Shown: positions 43,424 to 54,889 of the stretch, piece after piece
How positions within the stretch are numbered: the stretch's first letter is position 1
Layout: each line of letters begins with the position of its first letter
DNA from: Chelydra serpentina
Lineage: Eukaryota; Chordata; Testudines; Chelydridae
Length of the DNA: 64,000 nucleotides
Direction of reading: 5' to 3'
NCBI GenBank assembly: GCA_037349315.1
Contig: JBAIAC010000001.1
Location: forward strand, 5,374,001-5,438,000
Program-made: the position numbers and the translations under genes
The notes under the pieces: model-generated
The model's input: only the letters and a program-made list of their open reading frames with translations
Databases searched by the model: none
What the model was told of the DNA's origin: nothing

Positions 43424-45035
43424 TAGGGCTGTCAAACAACTAAAAACCTAACTGTGATTAATCACACGATTAATCGCGCTGTTAAAGAATAATAGAATAC
43501 CATGTATTTGAATATTTGTGGATGTTTCCTACATTTTCAAATATATTGATTTCAATTACAACACAGAGTACAAAGTGCAGAATGGTCAATTTATATTTAT
43601 TTTTGATTACAAGTATTTGCACTGTAAAAAAACAAAAGAAATACTATTTTTCAATTCACCTAATACAAGTACTGTAGTGCAATCTCTTTATCATAGAAGC
43701 TGAACTTACAAAGGTAGAATTATTTACCAAAAAACTTACATTTAAAAATGAAACAATGTAAAATTTTAGAGCAAGTTCACTCAGTCCTACTTCTTATTCA
43801 GCCAGTCTCTCAGACAAACAAGTTTGTTTACATTTTCAGGAAATAATGCTGCCCATTTCTTGTTTACAATGTCACCTGAAAGTGAGAACAAGCATTCTCA
43901 CAGCACTGTTGTAGCTGGTGTCACAAGATATTTACATGCCAGATCCTCTACAAATTCATATGTCCCTTCATGCTTCAACTGCCATTCCAGGGGACATGTG
44001 TCCATGCTGATGTTGGGTTCTGCTCGATAACAATCCAAAGCAATGCGCCTGGGTGCATATTCATTTTCATTATCTGAGTCAGATGCCACCAGCAGACGGT
44101 TGATTTTCTTTTTTGGTGGTTCAGGTTCTGCAGTTTCCACATTGGAGTGTTGCTCTTTTAAGACTTCTGAAAGCATGCTCCACACCTCATCACTCTCAGA
44201 TTTTGGAAGGCACTTCAGATTATTAAACCTTGGGTCGAATGCTGTAGCTATCTTTAGAAAATCTCACATTGGTACTTTCTTTGTGTTATGTCAAATCTGC
44301 AGTGAAAGTTTTCTTAAAATGAACAACATGTGCGGGGTCATCATCTGAGACTGCTATAACATGAAATATATGGCAGAATGTGGGTAAAACAGAGCAGGGG
44401 ACATACAATTCTCCCCTAAGGAGTTCAGTCACAAATTTAATTAACACTTTTTTTTTAACGAGCGTCATCAGCATGGAAACGTCCTCTGGAATAGTGGCTG
44501 AAGCATGAAGGTGCACACGAATGTTTGACATATCTGGCACATAAATACCTTGCAGCGACAGCTACAAAAGTGCCATGGAAATGCCTGTTCTCACTTTCTC
44601 ATGGCATTGTAAATAAGAAGAGGGTAACTGTAAAGAAACATATTTGTCTTAGTGACTGGCTGAATGAGAAGTAGGACTGAGTGGACTTGTAGGCTCTGAA
44701 ATTTTACATTGTTTTGTTTTTGAGTGCAGTTATATAACAAAAAAAATCTACATTTGCAAGTTACACTGCAGTACTTGCATGAGGTCAATTGAAAAATACA
44801 ATTTCTTTTGTATATCATTTTTACAGTGCAAATATTTGTAATAAAAAAATATACACTTTGATTTCAATTACAACAATTACAGAATACTATATATATGAAA
44901 ATGTAGAAAAACATCCAAAATATTTAATACATTTCAATTGGTATTCTATTAACAGTGCGATTAAAACTGCAATTAATCACGATTATTTTTTTTTAGTTAA
45001 TCACATGAGTTAACTGCAATTAATCGACAGCCCTA
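43424..45035. mobile_element. Foldback hAT element, copy 2 (1.6 kb), 8-bp TSD
   Basis: Ends TAGGGCTGTC and GACAGCCCTA. The flanks TTGCCAAT (43,416-43,423) and TTGGCAAT (45,036-45,043) are an 8-bp TSD with one mismatch. About 580 bp at each end are inverted copies of each other (left to about 44,010, right from about 44,460), both derived from the 3' end of an hAT transposase gene, with about 450 bp of unique transposase sequence between. It has the same architecture as 3388-4493. Confidence 0.85.
43785..44455 (-). pseudogene. hAT transposase C-terminal half, broken
   Basis: The minus strand carries, in order, CSVLPTFCHIFHVIAVSDDD, PAHVVHFKK, a damaged link, EPEPPKKK, SDSDNENEYAPRR, PLEWQLKHEGTYEF and LACKYLV, then, after a stop at 43,898-43,900, FSLSGDIVNKK and VNKLVC blocks. 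This is the C-terminal catalytic and dimerisation part of a ZBED-like hAT transposase, also seen at 3857-4186. Stops and frameshifts interrupt it. The N-terminal BED finger and first catalytic Asp are missing. The right arm (44,460-44,690) repeats the last part in inverted orientation, as another broken copy on the plus strand. Confidence 0.7.
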
Positions 45036-45044
45036 TTGGCAATA

Positions 45045-45855
45045 TAATGTTTTGCTTTGATAGTGGCAGGACACTATGCTAAATCTTAAATGGCATGATC
45101 CAGCATGAATAAAGTCAATAGGAGCCAGGGCCATCTTTAAGTATTGTCACTGATTTCAAATGGTCATAGAAGAGCTTCTGTTTATTGGGTGGATTAATTC
45201 TGAGGTGATGAAAAATCCTTTAGTGTAATTTTGCCAAAAAAGGGAAAGGATATTTTGTGATTTTTTTGCAAAAATAAGTGTCTGTTTTCTGACCATCTCT
45301 ATTCAATTCCTTATTAGAAGAATAAATGAGTGGGCTGACACTCAGAATGTTCATTGCTGGTCTGTTTTGTTCACAGTTTGTACACAGTTCCTGTACATCT
45401 TGAACAAAGATGCTTCAGATAACAGCAAAAACAGCAGCGATTCTATAAACTCCTAAGTCCCCTCCAGCTGAAACACTGTTCTAGATCCAAGCTCGAAACC
45501 AAGCCTGCGTCTTTCTTTTTGGCACTGCTCCTAGCACTGTTTCCATTTGTGGTTAGAACTACTAGCCCACTCCCCAATTAAATTGCACTTCTACCACCAC
45601 CATCCTTTTGTTCCCAGTGCTGGTCCTTGTTAGGGCAGGTGACCTCCAGTTGCCCTGTAACAGGAACAAAAAGATTTAAAAAAAAAACTGTTTCAATTCA
45701 GTGGTTCTCCATCTTACTCAGGGGCTCTAATCTCATCTACTAGATGCCTACCAGCAGTTATTACGTATTTTTCTGTAATTACTTTCCAGCTTTGAGCTAT
45801 TAATCATTGGCAGGGTTGCCTATAATAGGTTTCTTGTTTAATCATTCTGCTCTTA
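45045..45855. other. No gene recognised
   Basis: AT-rich unique DNA. Nothing identifiable. Confidence 0.5.
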
Positions 45856-45941
45856 GGGCTACTCTACACTGACAACTTACAATCAGCAGAACTACATTTC
45901 CCAGGGGTGTGAAAAATCCCCACTCCTGAGTGGTATAGCTA

Positions 45942-46027
45942 TAGAATCATAGAATGTCAGGGTTGGAAGGGACCTCAGGAGGTCATCTAGTCCAACCCCC
46001 TGCTGAAAGCAGGACCAATCCCCTTAG
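45942..46027 (-). mobile_element. CR1 3' end
   Basis: TAGAATCATAGAATGTCAGG, then GTTGGAAGGGACCTCAGGAG and CTAGTCCAACCCCCTGC, is the antisense 3' end of CR1 as at 50,818. It is only about 85 bp, inserted in the MITE. Confidence 0.85.
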
Positions 46028-46031
46028 GTAT

Positions 46032-46763
46032 TGTGATACAGCATGGCCAGAAGGCAGCAGGAGAGTGATCTAGGATGAGGAGAAGCCTTATTCCCTGTAG
46101 ATTAATTAAAAGCACCTGAAACCAATTAGAGCACCTGAAGCCAGTCACCTGATAAAATCCCCCTGCTTCCATCAGCCAGAGGAGGAGTTGGAGCAGAGTG
46201 AGGAGGAGTTGGAGCAGTTTGGAGGAGCTAAAGGAGAGTGATTTGGTGGTGGAGCAGAGAGCAGTTTGGAGGAGTGAATCTGAGTGGTTTGGTGGTGGAG
46301 CAGAGAGCAGTTTGGAGGAGTGAAGCAGAGTGGATTGGTGGTGGAACAAAGAGCAGTTCGGAGGAGTGAGTGGATTGGTGGTGGAACAAAGAGCAGTTTG
46401 GAGGAAAGCAGAGGAGAGTTTTGAGAAGTGCTGCGGTGGGCTAAGAAGACCAAGATCCTAGGTAAAGGGACACCTGGCTTGTGCAGAGGGAAGGCAGGAA
46501 GCCCCACAAGCTGAAGGTCAGGAGAGGGAAGTAGCCCAGGGGAAAGAATCACTGGTACAAGTGGTTCACCTGCTATCATAGGGCCCCTGGGCTGGGACCC
46601 GGAGCAGAGGGCGGGCCCGGGTCCCTCCCTCTCCACTCCCCTTCCCTAGGATACTAGTAGGATAGCTGTTACCCCAGTTCAGGGGCAAGAACTGGCACCC
46701 TGAAACCTCCCACAAGAAGAGAAAGTGCGGGACCCATCATAGTAGTGCTGGCAATTTGCCACA
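46032..46763 (+). mobile_element. Probable solo LTR, 732 bp, GTAT TSD
   Basis: It starts TGTGATACAGCATGGCC and ends TTTGCCACA (TG...CA). The direct repeat GTAT lies at 46,028-46,031 and 46,764-46,767. It contains a tandem purine-rich array at 46,183-46,410. The minus-strand frames of 120-154 codons across it are by-products of that array. A 4-bp TSD fits Gypsy/ERV-type integration. No internal genes adjoin it. Confidence 0.6.
46183..46410. repeat. Degenerate tandem repeat inside the LTR
   Basis: Repeating units of GGTGGTGGA(G/A)CA(G/A)AGAGCAGTTTGGAGGAGTG type, roughly 55-60 bases long and about four copies, with shorter GAGGAGTTGGAGCAG units at the start. Confidence 0.65.
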
Positions 46764-46983
46764 GTATGCTGACCTAAGCCCCGATGTAGACAGTACTAAC
46801 TCGACAGAAGAACTCTGTCATAGACCTAGCTACCGCTTCTCAAGGAGGTGGATTAACTACAGCAATGGAAGAACCCCTGTCATTGCTGCAGCGATGTTTT
46901 TGTGTTTACACCAAAGCACTACTGTGGTGCAGCTGCAGCACTGAAGCTGTGCTAGTATAGCATTTTAAGTGCACACATACCTT

Positions 46984-47279
46984 GGCTATGTCTACACTAG
47001 CTTTTTTGTTGGTATGATTTATGTCACTTAGGGGTGTGAAAAAACATTCCCCTGAGCAACATACATTTCACTGACAGAAGTATCTGTGTGGACAGCACTA
47101 TGTCGGCGGGAGACACTCTCCCACCGACAGAGCTACCACCACTCATTGGAGTTGGTTTAATAATGTTGATGGGCGAGCTCTCTCCCACTGGCATAGAACA
47201 GCTACATGGGAAACCTCACAGAAGCGCAGTTGCATCGGTACAGTTGTGCCACTGTAAGGTCTCTAGTATACATATGGCC
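46984..47279. mobile_element. Harbinger-type MITE, about 296 bp
   Basis: The left end GGCTATGTCTACACTAG and inverted right end GGCCATATGTATACTAG match. The interior has TGTCGGCGGGAGACACTCTC-type palindromes. The 110-codon frame across it is incidental. It abuts the preceding MITE head to tail. Confidence 0.7.
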
Positions 47280-47289
47280 AAAGTTTCAC

Positions 47290-49820
47290 AGCAAGTATTT
47301 CTAGCAGCTATAATTTCTTTGCTTTCTGTTGTTTTGCAAAAGGATTCTCCCCATCCTTCTCCATCCCCAATAGACACTGTCGCACACCTCTTAATAGAGC
47401 AGTCCTGTGTATGTCAATAGTTAGTTAATAGATAATGTGCCAAAAGATGGTGCTCAATCAATATGCAGCATTGTTCATAGGTTTTGTAGGACCCATACAA
47501 TTTGCTGTGTACTGCAATGGCTACTGTTGTGCAGATCTTTACAAACACATGAAATATAGATTTTTTTTTTGCCATGTAAAAGGTGTTGCCCTATATCATC
47601 CTCCATTGCTACTAAGCAGTAGCCTGTAAAATATATTTTCTTCTCTGATTTGCAAAAGCTATTTTTCCCCTTTGGGTTTTTAAACTGCACACTGCACCCT
47701 GTAAAAAATATTTTGTCTGATTTGCAAAATCTATTTCTCCCCTTTGGACTCTTAAACTGCAGTTCCAGAAGTTATATAGCTGTTTTCACTTAAACTTTTA
47801 TTGTTTCTGGGTCCCCTGACACCTGTTTTCATATCCTCTTCCAGTCTCTTCTTCTCCCTTTCACAGACTGCTAGCTAGCTGCCCATGAAAGGTCTTTGTA
47901 TGGAATGGTAATCTCTCAAAAGACAAATTCTCACAAGATTTCCTGTCCACAAGTAAGGAGGAAGTAAAACTCTGGCTGGTAACTCATATTTTAAGCCAGG
48001 AAGTAAGATACAATTTAGCCAGAAGTAACTGGCACTCCAATAAGTTTGGACAGAACTCTGAAAAGTTTACAAATATAGCCTGTGTTTCAAACCCATGAGG
48101 CTAAACACATTCATCCATCTCTAATTTAGACCTTATATACATGGGATTTTTTCCCCAGTTATACTTGTATAGCTGGTAAAACTTTTCCATGTAGACAATC
48201 CCTCAGTCAATCAATGGGGCACTGTCTGGGCACTAGGGCCATCTCAGAGCTCATAGATCAGAGTCTTAGGCATGAGTTTTTTCCTTCTGATTCTCATAGG
48301 ATTTTTCATCTCTAAAGTCGGTGACACTATGGCTTCTTTACATTGAGCTCCCCAAATATCCCAATTCATTGGTAAAATTATAAAGATGTTAATGGCAACC
48401 ACTGTATTAACAACAATTGCAATATTGCTATTATCTTGTAAATTGCAATTGCAACCCCTGTTTCTCATTACTAAAGCAATCCAGCCTACTGCAAACTACA
48501 ATAGCCATAATTGCTGAAATCCTGAACAAAATCAATGACCTGAAATCCCCAAATAAGCTCCCTTTCTGTTCAAAGGAATAAATTGTCACATACAACTGTG
48601 AATTAAAATGAAGACCTAGAGATTAAATTTCAAATTCAATCACATTTACATATATTTAAATATAATCCAATTTAACCATTATGTACTTGCAATTATTTTC
48701 TTCTCTTAAGTCATAATTGCTATCTGATAGTTCCCTTTTCATTTGCCTTTAAATATAACCACATTGTAAACCATTTTGAATCATCCTATTTCTCATTGCA
48801 ACACTGTCATGTTAAATCTATTCTGTTCCGACCTCTTGATCAGAGGGAGGAGATTGCCACAGTTTATGGAGGACAGCCACTTTTAGATGAAAATATCTAC
48901 TTCAGGGGTGATAAAACGCTACATCCCTATTGTACTTTGCAATGTATAAAATAAAGCAAATCAAGCAGTTCTAGAGTTTGGTTTTTAAAATATTCTAGAA
49001 GTGCACTATAGGCATAGAGGATAAGCTTACCCACTGATGTAAACCAAAGTGCAAATTCAAGTGTGGGGCAATCCTAGACAGATTTGGAGGGGCCAAATTA
49101 TGTATAAATTATGTTTCACCCAGGCAAAGAATGTGATGCAGCCTTGCTCAGCATGAGCTCGCTTTGTGTCTAGGTGAAGAGAGCAGTGGGAAGGGATAGA
49201 GGATCTACTTCTATTTGGATCCTTGGGTCCTTAATCACCCCATAGCTGGGGCCTTGAAAGAACAAATACAGGATGCTCAGATATGAGGACCTGAGGTTCT
49301 CAACCTCCCCCTCCTCATTCAAAGAGTTTGAATTGTAAAAGGGAGGAAGGAATCTTCAGAATTCTTCTACATCAGGACAAATGATCAAGGAGCTAGGAAT
49401 AGGAATGGAAGGCATTTGTTTAAACCTCACCTTTGGCCATCGCTTATTGGCTAAAAATTTGACTTACCTTAAACTTATTATGATTTGCTAACTGTGGAAA
49501 ACCCTTTATATTCTGAAACCACCCACATCTCACACTGACTGTCTATATAGATATATCATATATAAAAAAGAATGGCATTCCAGCATCTCTCGAGTGCTAA
49601 ATTGTGGCATTTACTTAATTAATCACTTTATGTAGCAATTTCTTCATTGACTGCCTATTAGAGACGATCAGGTTATCCAGAAGTGCCTTTGTCATCAGTT
49701 TGTCACTCACTGATATTGCTCAGCCAACATTATGAACTGCCATTGAGCTGTATATCTATATATGCCATTTTTAAAGGGTCCATCGCCATAGTATCTAAGC
49801 TAAGGGTGTGACAATTTCCT
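47290..49820. other. No gene; one possible MITE remnant
   Basis: AT-rich DNA. At 48,123-48,213 the ends TTATATACATGGGATTTTTT and, inverted, TTGTCTACATGGAAAAGTTT suggest a small Harbinger-type MITE remnant. Nothing else is recognised. Confidence 0.45.
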
Positions 49821-50194
49821 CAGGGACAGGCTGGCTAGAGATGTCAGGAGGAGTTTAAACTAACAGCAAAAGGGAATGGTAAAAAGATGATCACTCAGCA
49901 CAAAATCAAGATGTTGAGAACAAAATGAATCAAGGAATCAATATGACATGAAAATAAGAAATTCTTTATTTGCCTATACACTAGTGCTTGTAGGGAGGAG
50001 AGATGCTAATCTATTTCCTCTGTTATCATTTGAAGATGCCCCTTTGGAGAGATATGCATATACTAGTACAAACTGAACTCTCCAGGGACCATCAGACAAA
50101 GAAAGGATTTTTGGATAAACAGCCTGGATTTAAACTGGCTGACAGCTTTCTTCCTGATCCAGCAAATTGACAGAACTGGAGTGATGGAAATGAG

Positions 50195-50507
50195 ATGAAA
50201 TTCAGTAGTACAAAGTGCAAGGCCATGCACTTAGAGTCTAAGAAGAAGAATTTCTGCTACCAGCTGGGGGCTCATTAGCTGGAAGTGATGGTGGAAGAGA
50301 GATGTGTGTGTGTATCAATCACAGGAGACTAGAGCCACGAATGTGATGTAGTAGTGAAAAAGACAAATGCAATTCCATGATGTATCAGGGAAGTCATTGT
50401 GCAGTAGAGATAGGGACGTTTTAATGCCATTGTACAAAGCACTGATAACACCTCATTTGGAATACTATATATAATTGTGGTCACCCATGTTCAAAAAAAA
50501 TGAAGTC
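50195..50507 (+). mobile_element. CR1-like LINE fragment (reverse transcriptase C-terminal region)
   Basis: In translation the frame begins KFSSTKCKAMHLES and, after stops and shifts, continues to an ALITPHLEYY-like region (GCACTGATAACACCTCATTT). This corresponds to [15 protein letters not shown] and [10 protein letters not shown] of the intact CR1 at 50,902-53,055. It is highly diverged and interrupted. 49,826-49,870 resembles a CR1 5' leader (GGCTGGCTAGAGATG ... GTTTAAACTA), so an internally deleted older element is possible. Confidence 0.55.
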
Positions 50508-50817
50508 AAACTGGAACTGGGATCTGCCACCTCTCACTGGGCTATGGGATGTTCTGATGTGGAGCTCCCTCAGCCTCTTCTGTTGAAGCTGTTCATTGTT
50601 TTTAAACAATGAAAGAACCATTGGGCCAGAGAACACAGGAACAAGAATGACTCAGCAAGTGTGGTGGTTATAGCACTTGCACAAGAGGTGGCAGAGCCTA
50701 ATGCCCCTAATGCCAAGAGAGGGTTTGCAGCTCAGAATCACTGGCAGAAGGTGGCACCTCCCTGAGGCCCAGACTTAGGCACCTGTCTCAGAGAGGTAAC
50801 ACACCGCTCAGGTTGGC

Positions 50818-53054
50818 ATAGAATCACAGAATCTCAGGGTTGGAAGGGACCTCAGGAGGTCATCTAGTCCAACCCCCTGCTCAAAGCAGGACCAACCCCA
50901 ACTAAATCATCCCAGCCAGGGCTTTGTCAAGCCTGACCTTATAAACCTCTAAGGAAGGAGATTCCACCACCTCCCTAGGTAACCCATTCCAGTGCTTCAC
51001 CACCCTACTAGTGAAAAGGTTTTTCCTAATATCCAACCTAAACCTCCCCCTCTGCAACTTGAGACCATTACTCCTTGTTCTGTCATCTTCTACCACTGAG
51101 AACAGTCTAGATCCATCCTCTTTGAAACCCCCTTTCAGGTAGTTGAAAGCAGCTATCAAATCCCCCCTCACTCTTCTCTTCTGCAAGCTAAACAATCCCA
51201 GTTCCCTCAGCCTCTCCTCATAAGTCATGTGCTCCAGCCCCCTAATCATTTTTGTTGCCCTCCTCTGGACTCTTTCCAATTTATCCACATCCTTCTTGTA
51301 GTGTGGGGCCCAAAACTGGACACAGTACTCCAAATGAGGCCTCACCAGTGCCAAATAGAGGGGAATGATCATGTCCCTCGATCTGCTGGAAATGCCCCTA
51401 CTTATACAACCCAAAATGCCGTTAGCCTTCTTGGTAACAAGGGCACACTGTTGACTCAGTTTCAGCTTTTCGTCCACTGTAACCCCTAGGTCCTTTTCTG
51501 CAGAACTGCTGCACAGACATTCGGTCCCTAGTCTGTAGCAGTGCATGGGATTCTTCCGTCCTAAGTGCAGGACTCTGCACTTGTCCTTGTTGAACCTCAT
51601 CATATTTCTTTTGGCCCAATCCTCCAATTTGTCTAGGTCCCTCTGTATCCTATCCCTACCCTCCAGCGTATCAACCACTCCTCCCAGTTTAGTGTCATCT
51701 GCAAACTTGCTAAGGGTGCAGTCCACACCATCCTCCAGATTGTTAATGAAGATATTGAACAAAACCGGCCCCAGCACCGACCCTTGGAGCACTCCACTTG
51801 ATACCGGCTGCCAACTAGACATGGAGCCATTGATCACTACCCATTGAGCTTGACCATCTAGCCAGTTTTCTATCCACCTTATCCTCCATTCATCTAGCCC
51901 ATACTTCTTTAACTTGCTGGCAAGAACACTGTGGGAGACTGTATCAAAAGCTTTGCTAAAGTCAAGAAATAGCACATCCACTGCTTTCCCCTCATCCACA
52001 GAGCCAGTTATCTCCTCATAGAAGGCAATTAGGTTAGTCAGGCATGACTTGCCCTTGGTGAATCCATGCTGACTGTTCCTGATCACTTTCCTCTCCTTTA
52101 AGTGGTTCAGAATTGATTCCTTGAGGACCTGTTCCATGATTTTTCCAGGGACTGAGGTGAGACTGACTGGCCTGTAGTTCCCCGGATATTCCTTCTTCCC
52201 TTTTTTAAAGATGGGCACTACATTAGCTTTTTTCCAGTCATCCGGGACCTCCCCCGATTGCCATGATTTGTCAAAGATAATGGCCAATGGCTCTGCAATC
52301 ACATCGGCCAACTCCTTTAGCACCCTCGGATGCAGTGCATCCGGCCCCATGGACTTGTGTTCGTCGAGCTTTTCTAAATAGTCCCGAACTACTTCTTTCT
52401 CCACAGAGGGCTGGTCACCTCCTCCCCATACCGTGCTGTGGAGTGCAGCCGCCTGGGAGCTGACCTTGTCTGTGAAGACAGAGGCAAAAAAAGCATTGAG
52501 TACATTAGCTTTCTCCACATCCTCTGTCACTAGGTTCCCTCCCTCATTCAGCAAGGGGCCCACACTTTCCTTGACTTTCTTCTTGTTCCTAACATACCTG
52601 AAGAAACCCTTCTTGTTACTCCTAGCATCTCTGGCTAGCTGCAACTCCAAGTGTGATTTGGCCTTCCTAATTTCACTCCTGCATGCCTGAACAATATTTT
52701 TATACTCCTCCCTGGTCATTTGTCCAATCTTCCACTTCTTGTAAGCTGCTTTTTTGTGTTTAAGACGAGCAAGGATTTCACTGTTAAGCCAAGCTGGTTG
52801 CCTGCCATATGTACTTTTCTTTCTACACATCGGGATGGTTTGTTCCTGCAACCTCAATAAGGATTCTTTAAAATACAGCCAGCTTTCCTCGACTCCTTTC
52901 CCCCTCATGTTATTCTCCCAGGGGACCTTGCCCATCAGTTCCCTGAGGGAGTCGAAGCCTGCTTTTCTGAAGTCCAGGGTCTCTGTTCTACTGGTCTCCT
53001 TTCTTCCTTGTGTCAGGATCCTGAACTCGACCATCTCATGATCACTGCCTCCCA
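50818..53054 (-). mobile_element. CR1 LINE, 5'-truncated, 2.2 kb
   Basis: Minus orientation. The 3' end at 50,818 reads (inverted) CTGAGATTCTGTGATTCTATG, the octamer-type CR1 end. The 5' truncation is at about 53,054, just before the SDH motif of the endonuclease domain. TTGGC at 50,813-50,817 and 53,055-53,059 is a probable 5-bp TSD. It has good sequence integrity compared with the copy at 16,739. Confidence 0.9.
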
Positions 53055-53055
53055 T
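50902..53055 (-). CDS. CR1 ORF2: endonuclease remnant plus reverse transcriptase, 717 codons open
   Basis: The enzyme makes cDNA at a nicked target (target-primed reverse transcription) in the nucleus. Residues 4-9 (DHEMVE) are the end of the APE-type endonuclease, including the SDH motif; the rest of that domain is missing. The RT follows: [19 protein letters not shown] near the start, [19 protein letters not shown], then [36 protein letters not shown], and the catalytic FADDTKLGG. The C-terminal part contains [20 protein letters not shown] and [14 protein letters not shown]. There is no stop or frameshift. The ATG spans the truncation junction (its A lies in the probable TSD), so it is probably fortuitous. 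Without most of the endonuclease the element is not autonomous. Confidence 0.9.
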   Translation of the reverse strand: MGGSDHEMVEFRILTQGRKETSRTETLDFRKAGFDSLRELMGKVPWENNMRGKGVEESWLYFKESLLRLQEQTIPMCRKKSTYGRQPAWLNSEILARLKHKKAAYKKWKIGQMTREEYKNIVQACRSEIRKAKSHLELQLARDARSNKKGFFRYVRNKKKVKESVGPLLNEGGNLVTEDVEKANVLNAFFASVFTDKVSSQAAALHSTVWGGGDQPSVEKEVVRDYLEKLDEHKSMGPDALHPRVLKELADVIAEPLAIIFDKSWQSGEVPDDWKKANVVPIFKKGKKEYPGNYRPVSLTSVPGKIMEQVLKESILNHLKERKVIRNSQHGFTKGKSCLTNLIAFYEEITGSVDEGKAVDVLFLDFSKAFDTVSHSVLASKLKKYGLDEWRIRWIENWLDGQAQWVVINGSMSSWQPVSSGVLQGSVLGPVLFNIFINNLEDGVDCTLSKFADDTKLGGVVDTLEGRDRIQRDLDKLEDWAKRNMMRFNKDKCRVLHLGRKNPMHCYRLGTECLCSSSAEKDLGVTVDEKLKLSQQCALVTKKANGILGCISRGISSRSRDMIIPLYLALVRPHLEYCVQFWAPHYKKDVDKLERVQRRATKMIRGLEHMTYEERLRELGLFSLQKRRVRGDLIAAFNYLKGGFKEDGSRLFSVVEDDRTRSNGLKLQRGRFRLDIRKNLFTSRVVKHWNGLPREVVESPSLEVYKVRLDKALAGMI

Positions 53056-53059
53056 TGGC

Positions 53060-54018
53060 TCTCTTAAGTGAGGAGCTGCCTAGCATGCTGGCTTTTGTGA
53101 ATCCCATTCTGAGGTTTCGATTTCTCCCTGTTCATTGTTATAGGGAGCCTAGGTGCCAGACTCAGTCTGTGAATCCAGTGATTTCCTAGGCACCTAAAAG
53201 TTAGGTATGATGATGCTGAGAAACCCCTCATCTAAATTTCTTTGTGAATCTAGTCTTGCGTGTCATTTTTAAAATATCTGTCCTCATTAATGTTTTGTAC
53301 TTCAAAGGAATTAAGTAGTTCATATAAAGTTCAAACGAATTTGGTTTGATTTTACAAAATAAGTATCGTTTGAGCATTACTACTTACTGTATCAAGTCAA
53401 CATGAATTAAGCATGAATTCATGATAAAATCATCAAAATGCAAAAAACAACAGAGACGGATCAAAGGCACCTTGCAGTTGCTAGAGAAACCAAAACAGTA
53501 AATGAATCTGAAGTACAAAGTACTTACACATTCTCCTATAACAGCTGCACATACAATGCATGGAGAACTCTTCTTCTACTTCAAGAGTAAAACTGAAATG
53601 AGGTGAGAATATTTTAGTGAAGACTGTTCTTGTAAAAGGTACCAGTTTAACATTTCTGGAGTTTGAAGGCTAAACTTCCAAAAGGAATATTGGCAGTGCA
53701 GTATGTGGAAGCTCACACTAAAACTGAAAGTTTGGTGGTAGGAGAAATCCAGGTCTAAATTTTCTAAAGTACAAGTGATTGGATCGTTCAATGTTTGGAT
53801 GCACATCTTGAGACACCTTAAGAGGTCTGATTTTTAGAGTGCTGAGCATCCAACACTCTACATATGTTGTAAATTGGACATTCAAAAACTGAGCCACTAA
53901 TAATCACTAGTTATTTATAGAAATTTAGGTCTGAATTTCTCTTACCACCAAACTTAGAATGTGAGCTTCCATGCACTGGTCGTCCCACCTTCCTTTTCAA
54001 AGTTTGTCCCTCAGAGTC
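53060..54018. other. No gene recognised
   Basis: Unique AT-rich DNA between the CR1 and the second Harbinger. No domains or repeat ends. Confidence 0.5.
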
Positions 54019-54226
54019 TAAGGGTATGTCTACACTATGAAATTAGGTTGATATTCTAGAAATCGATTTTTAGAAATTGATTTTATACAGTCAATTGCAT
54101 ATGTCCACACTAAGTCAGCGGACTGTATCCTCACTACCATGGCTAGCATAGACTTACGGAGCGGTGCATTGTGGGTAGCTATCCCACAGTTCCCGCACTC
54201 TCCACCACCCATTGGAATTGTGGGTT

Positions 54227-54421
54227 CATGGAATCATATCATATCATAGAATATCAGAGTTGGACGGGACCTTAGGAGGTCATCTAGTCCAACCCCCTGC
54301 TCAAAGCAGGACCAATCCCCAATTTTTGACCCAGATCCCTAAATGGCCCCCTCAAGGATTGAACACACAACCCTGGGTTTAGCAGGCCAATCCTCAAACC
54401 ACTGAGCTATCCCTCCCCCAT
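54227..54421 (-). mobile_element. tRNA-derived SINE with CR1-like tail, in Harbinger
   Basis: On the minus strand the head has an A box (TAGCTCAGTGG, plus 54,399-54,409) and a B box (GGTTGTGTGTTCAATCC, plus 54,356-54,372). A body and a CR1-type 3' tail ending TATGATATGATTC follow. The TSD TGGGTT lies at 54,221-54,226 and 54,422-54,427. This is the tortoise Pol III/SINE architecture, mobilised by CR1 enzymes. Confidence 0.9.
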
Positions 54422-54889
54422 TGGGTTAAGCTCCCAATGCCTGATGGGGCAAAAACATTGTCGCGGGTGGTTTTCAGTACATGTCGTCAGTCACCCCTCC
54501 CTCCGTGAAAGCAACGGCAGACAATCGTTTCGTGCCTTTTTTCCGTGCAGACGCCATACTGCTTTCAGCAGATGGTGCAGTAGGACTGCTAACCATCGTC
54601 ATACACTGTGTCCGCTGCAACTGTGCTCTGCGGCTATTGTCTCAATAGCTAATTTCTCCATGTTGTCTGTCATGGGCTCCCAGGTACGTGTGTTCTTCCT
54701 CGGGAAATGTGCGCGGTGCTAACTGTTGTCCTCCACCGCTTCCACTGCAACTCTGATCTCCTGCTCTCATGAATCCTCCTCGCAGGTCCTCTCGTCATTT
54801 TCTATAAATATCTATTCTCGTGGCATCTGTCGTCAGCCACCACTTTCACTGCAACTCTGCTCTCCTGCAGACGCCATACCACGGCAAGC

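Larger units (their letters stand above)
45856..46981. mobile_element. Harbinger-type MITE split by a CR1 tail and an LTR
   Basis: 45,856-45,941 (GGGCTACTCTACACTGACA ... GTGTGAAAAATCCCC) and 46,768-46,981 (GCTGACCTAAGCCCCGATGT ... TTTTAAGTGCACACATACC) join into one MITE of a type known from turtles. The right part contains GCTACCGCTTCTCAAGGAGG and GTGCAGCTGCAGCACTGAAG. The CR1 piece and LTR fill the gap. The right end abuts the next MITE. Confidence 0.65.

Noticed and set aside
46172..46636. 154-codon minus-strand frame with repeated SKLL/CSTT units
   Set aside because: It arises from the purine-rich tandem repeat inside the LTR. No domain.
54356..54409. Possible tRNA gene (A and B boxes)
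   Set aside because: The boxes belong to a SINE head joined to a CR1-like tail. No cloverleaf end or tRNA terminator follows, and the same structure recurs at 57,378-57,548.
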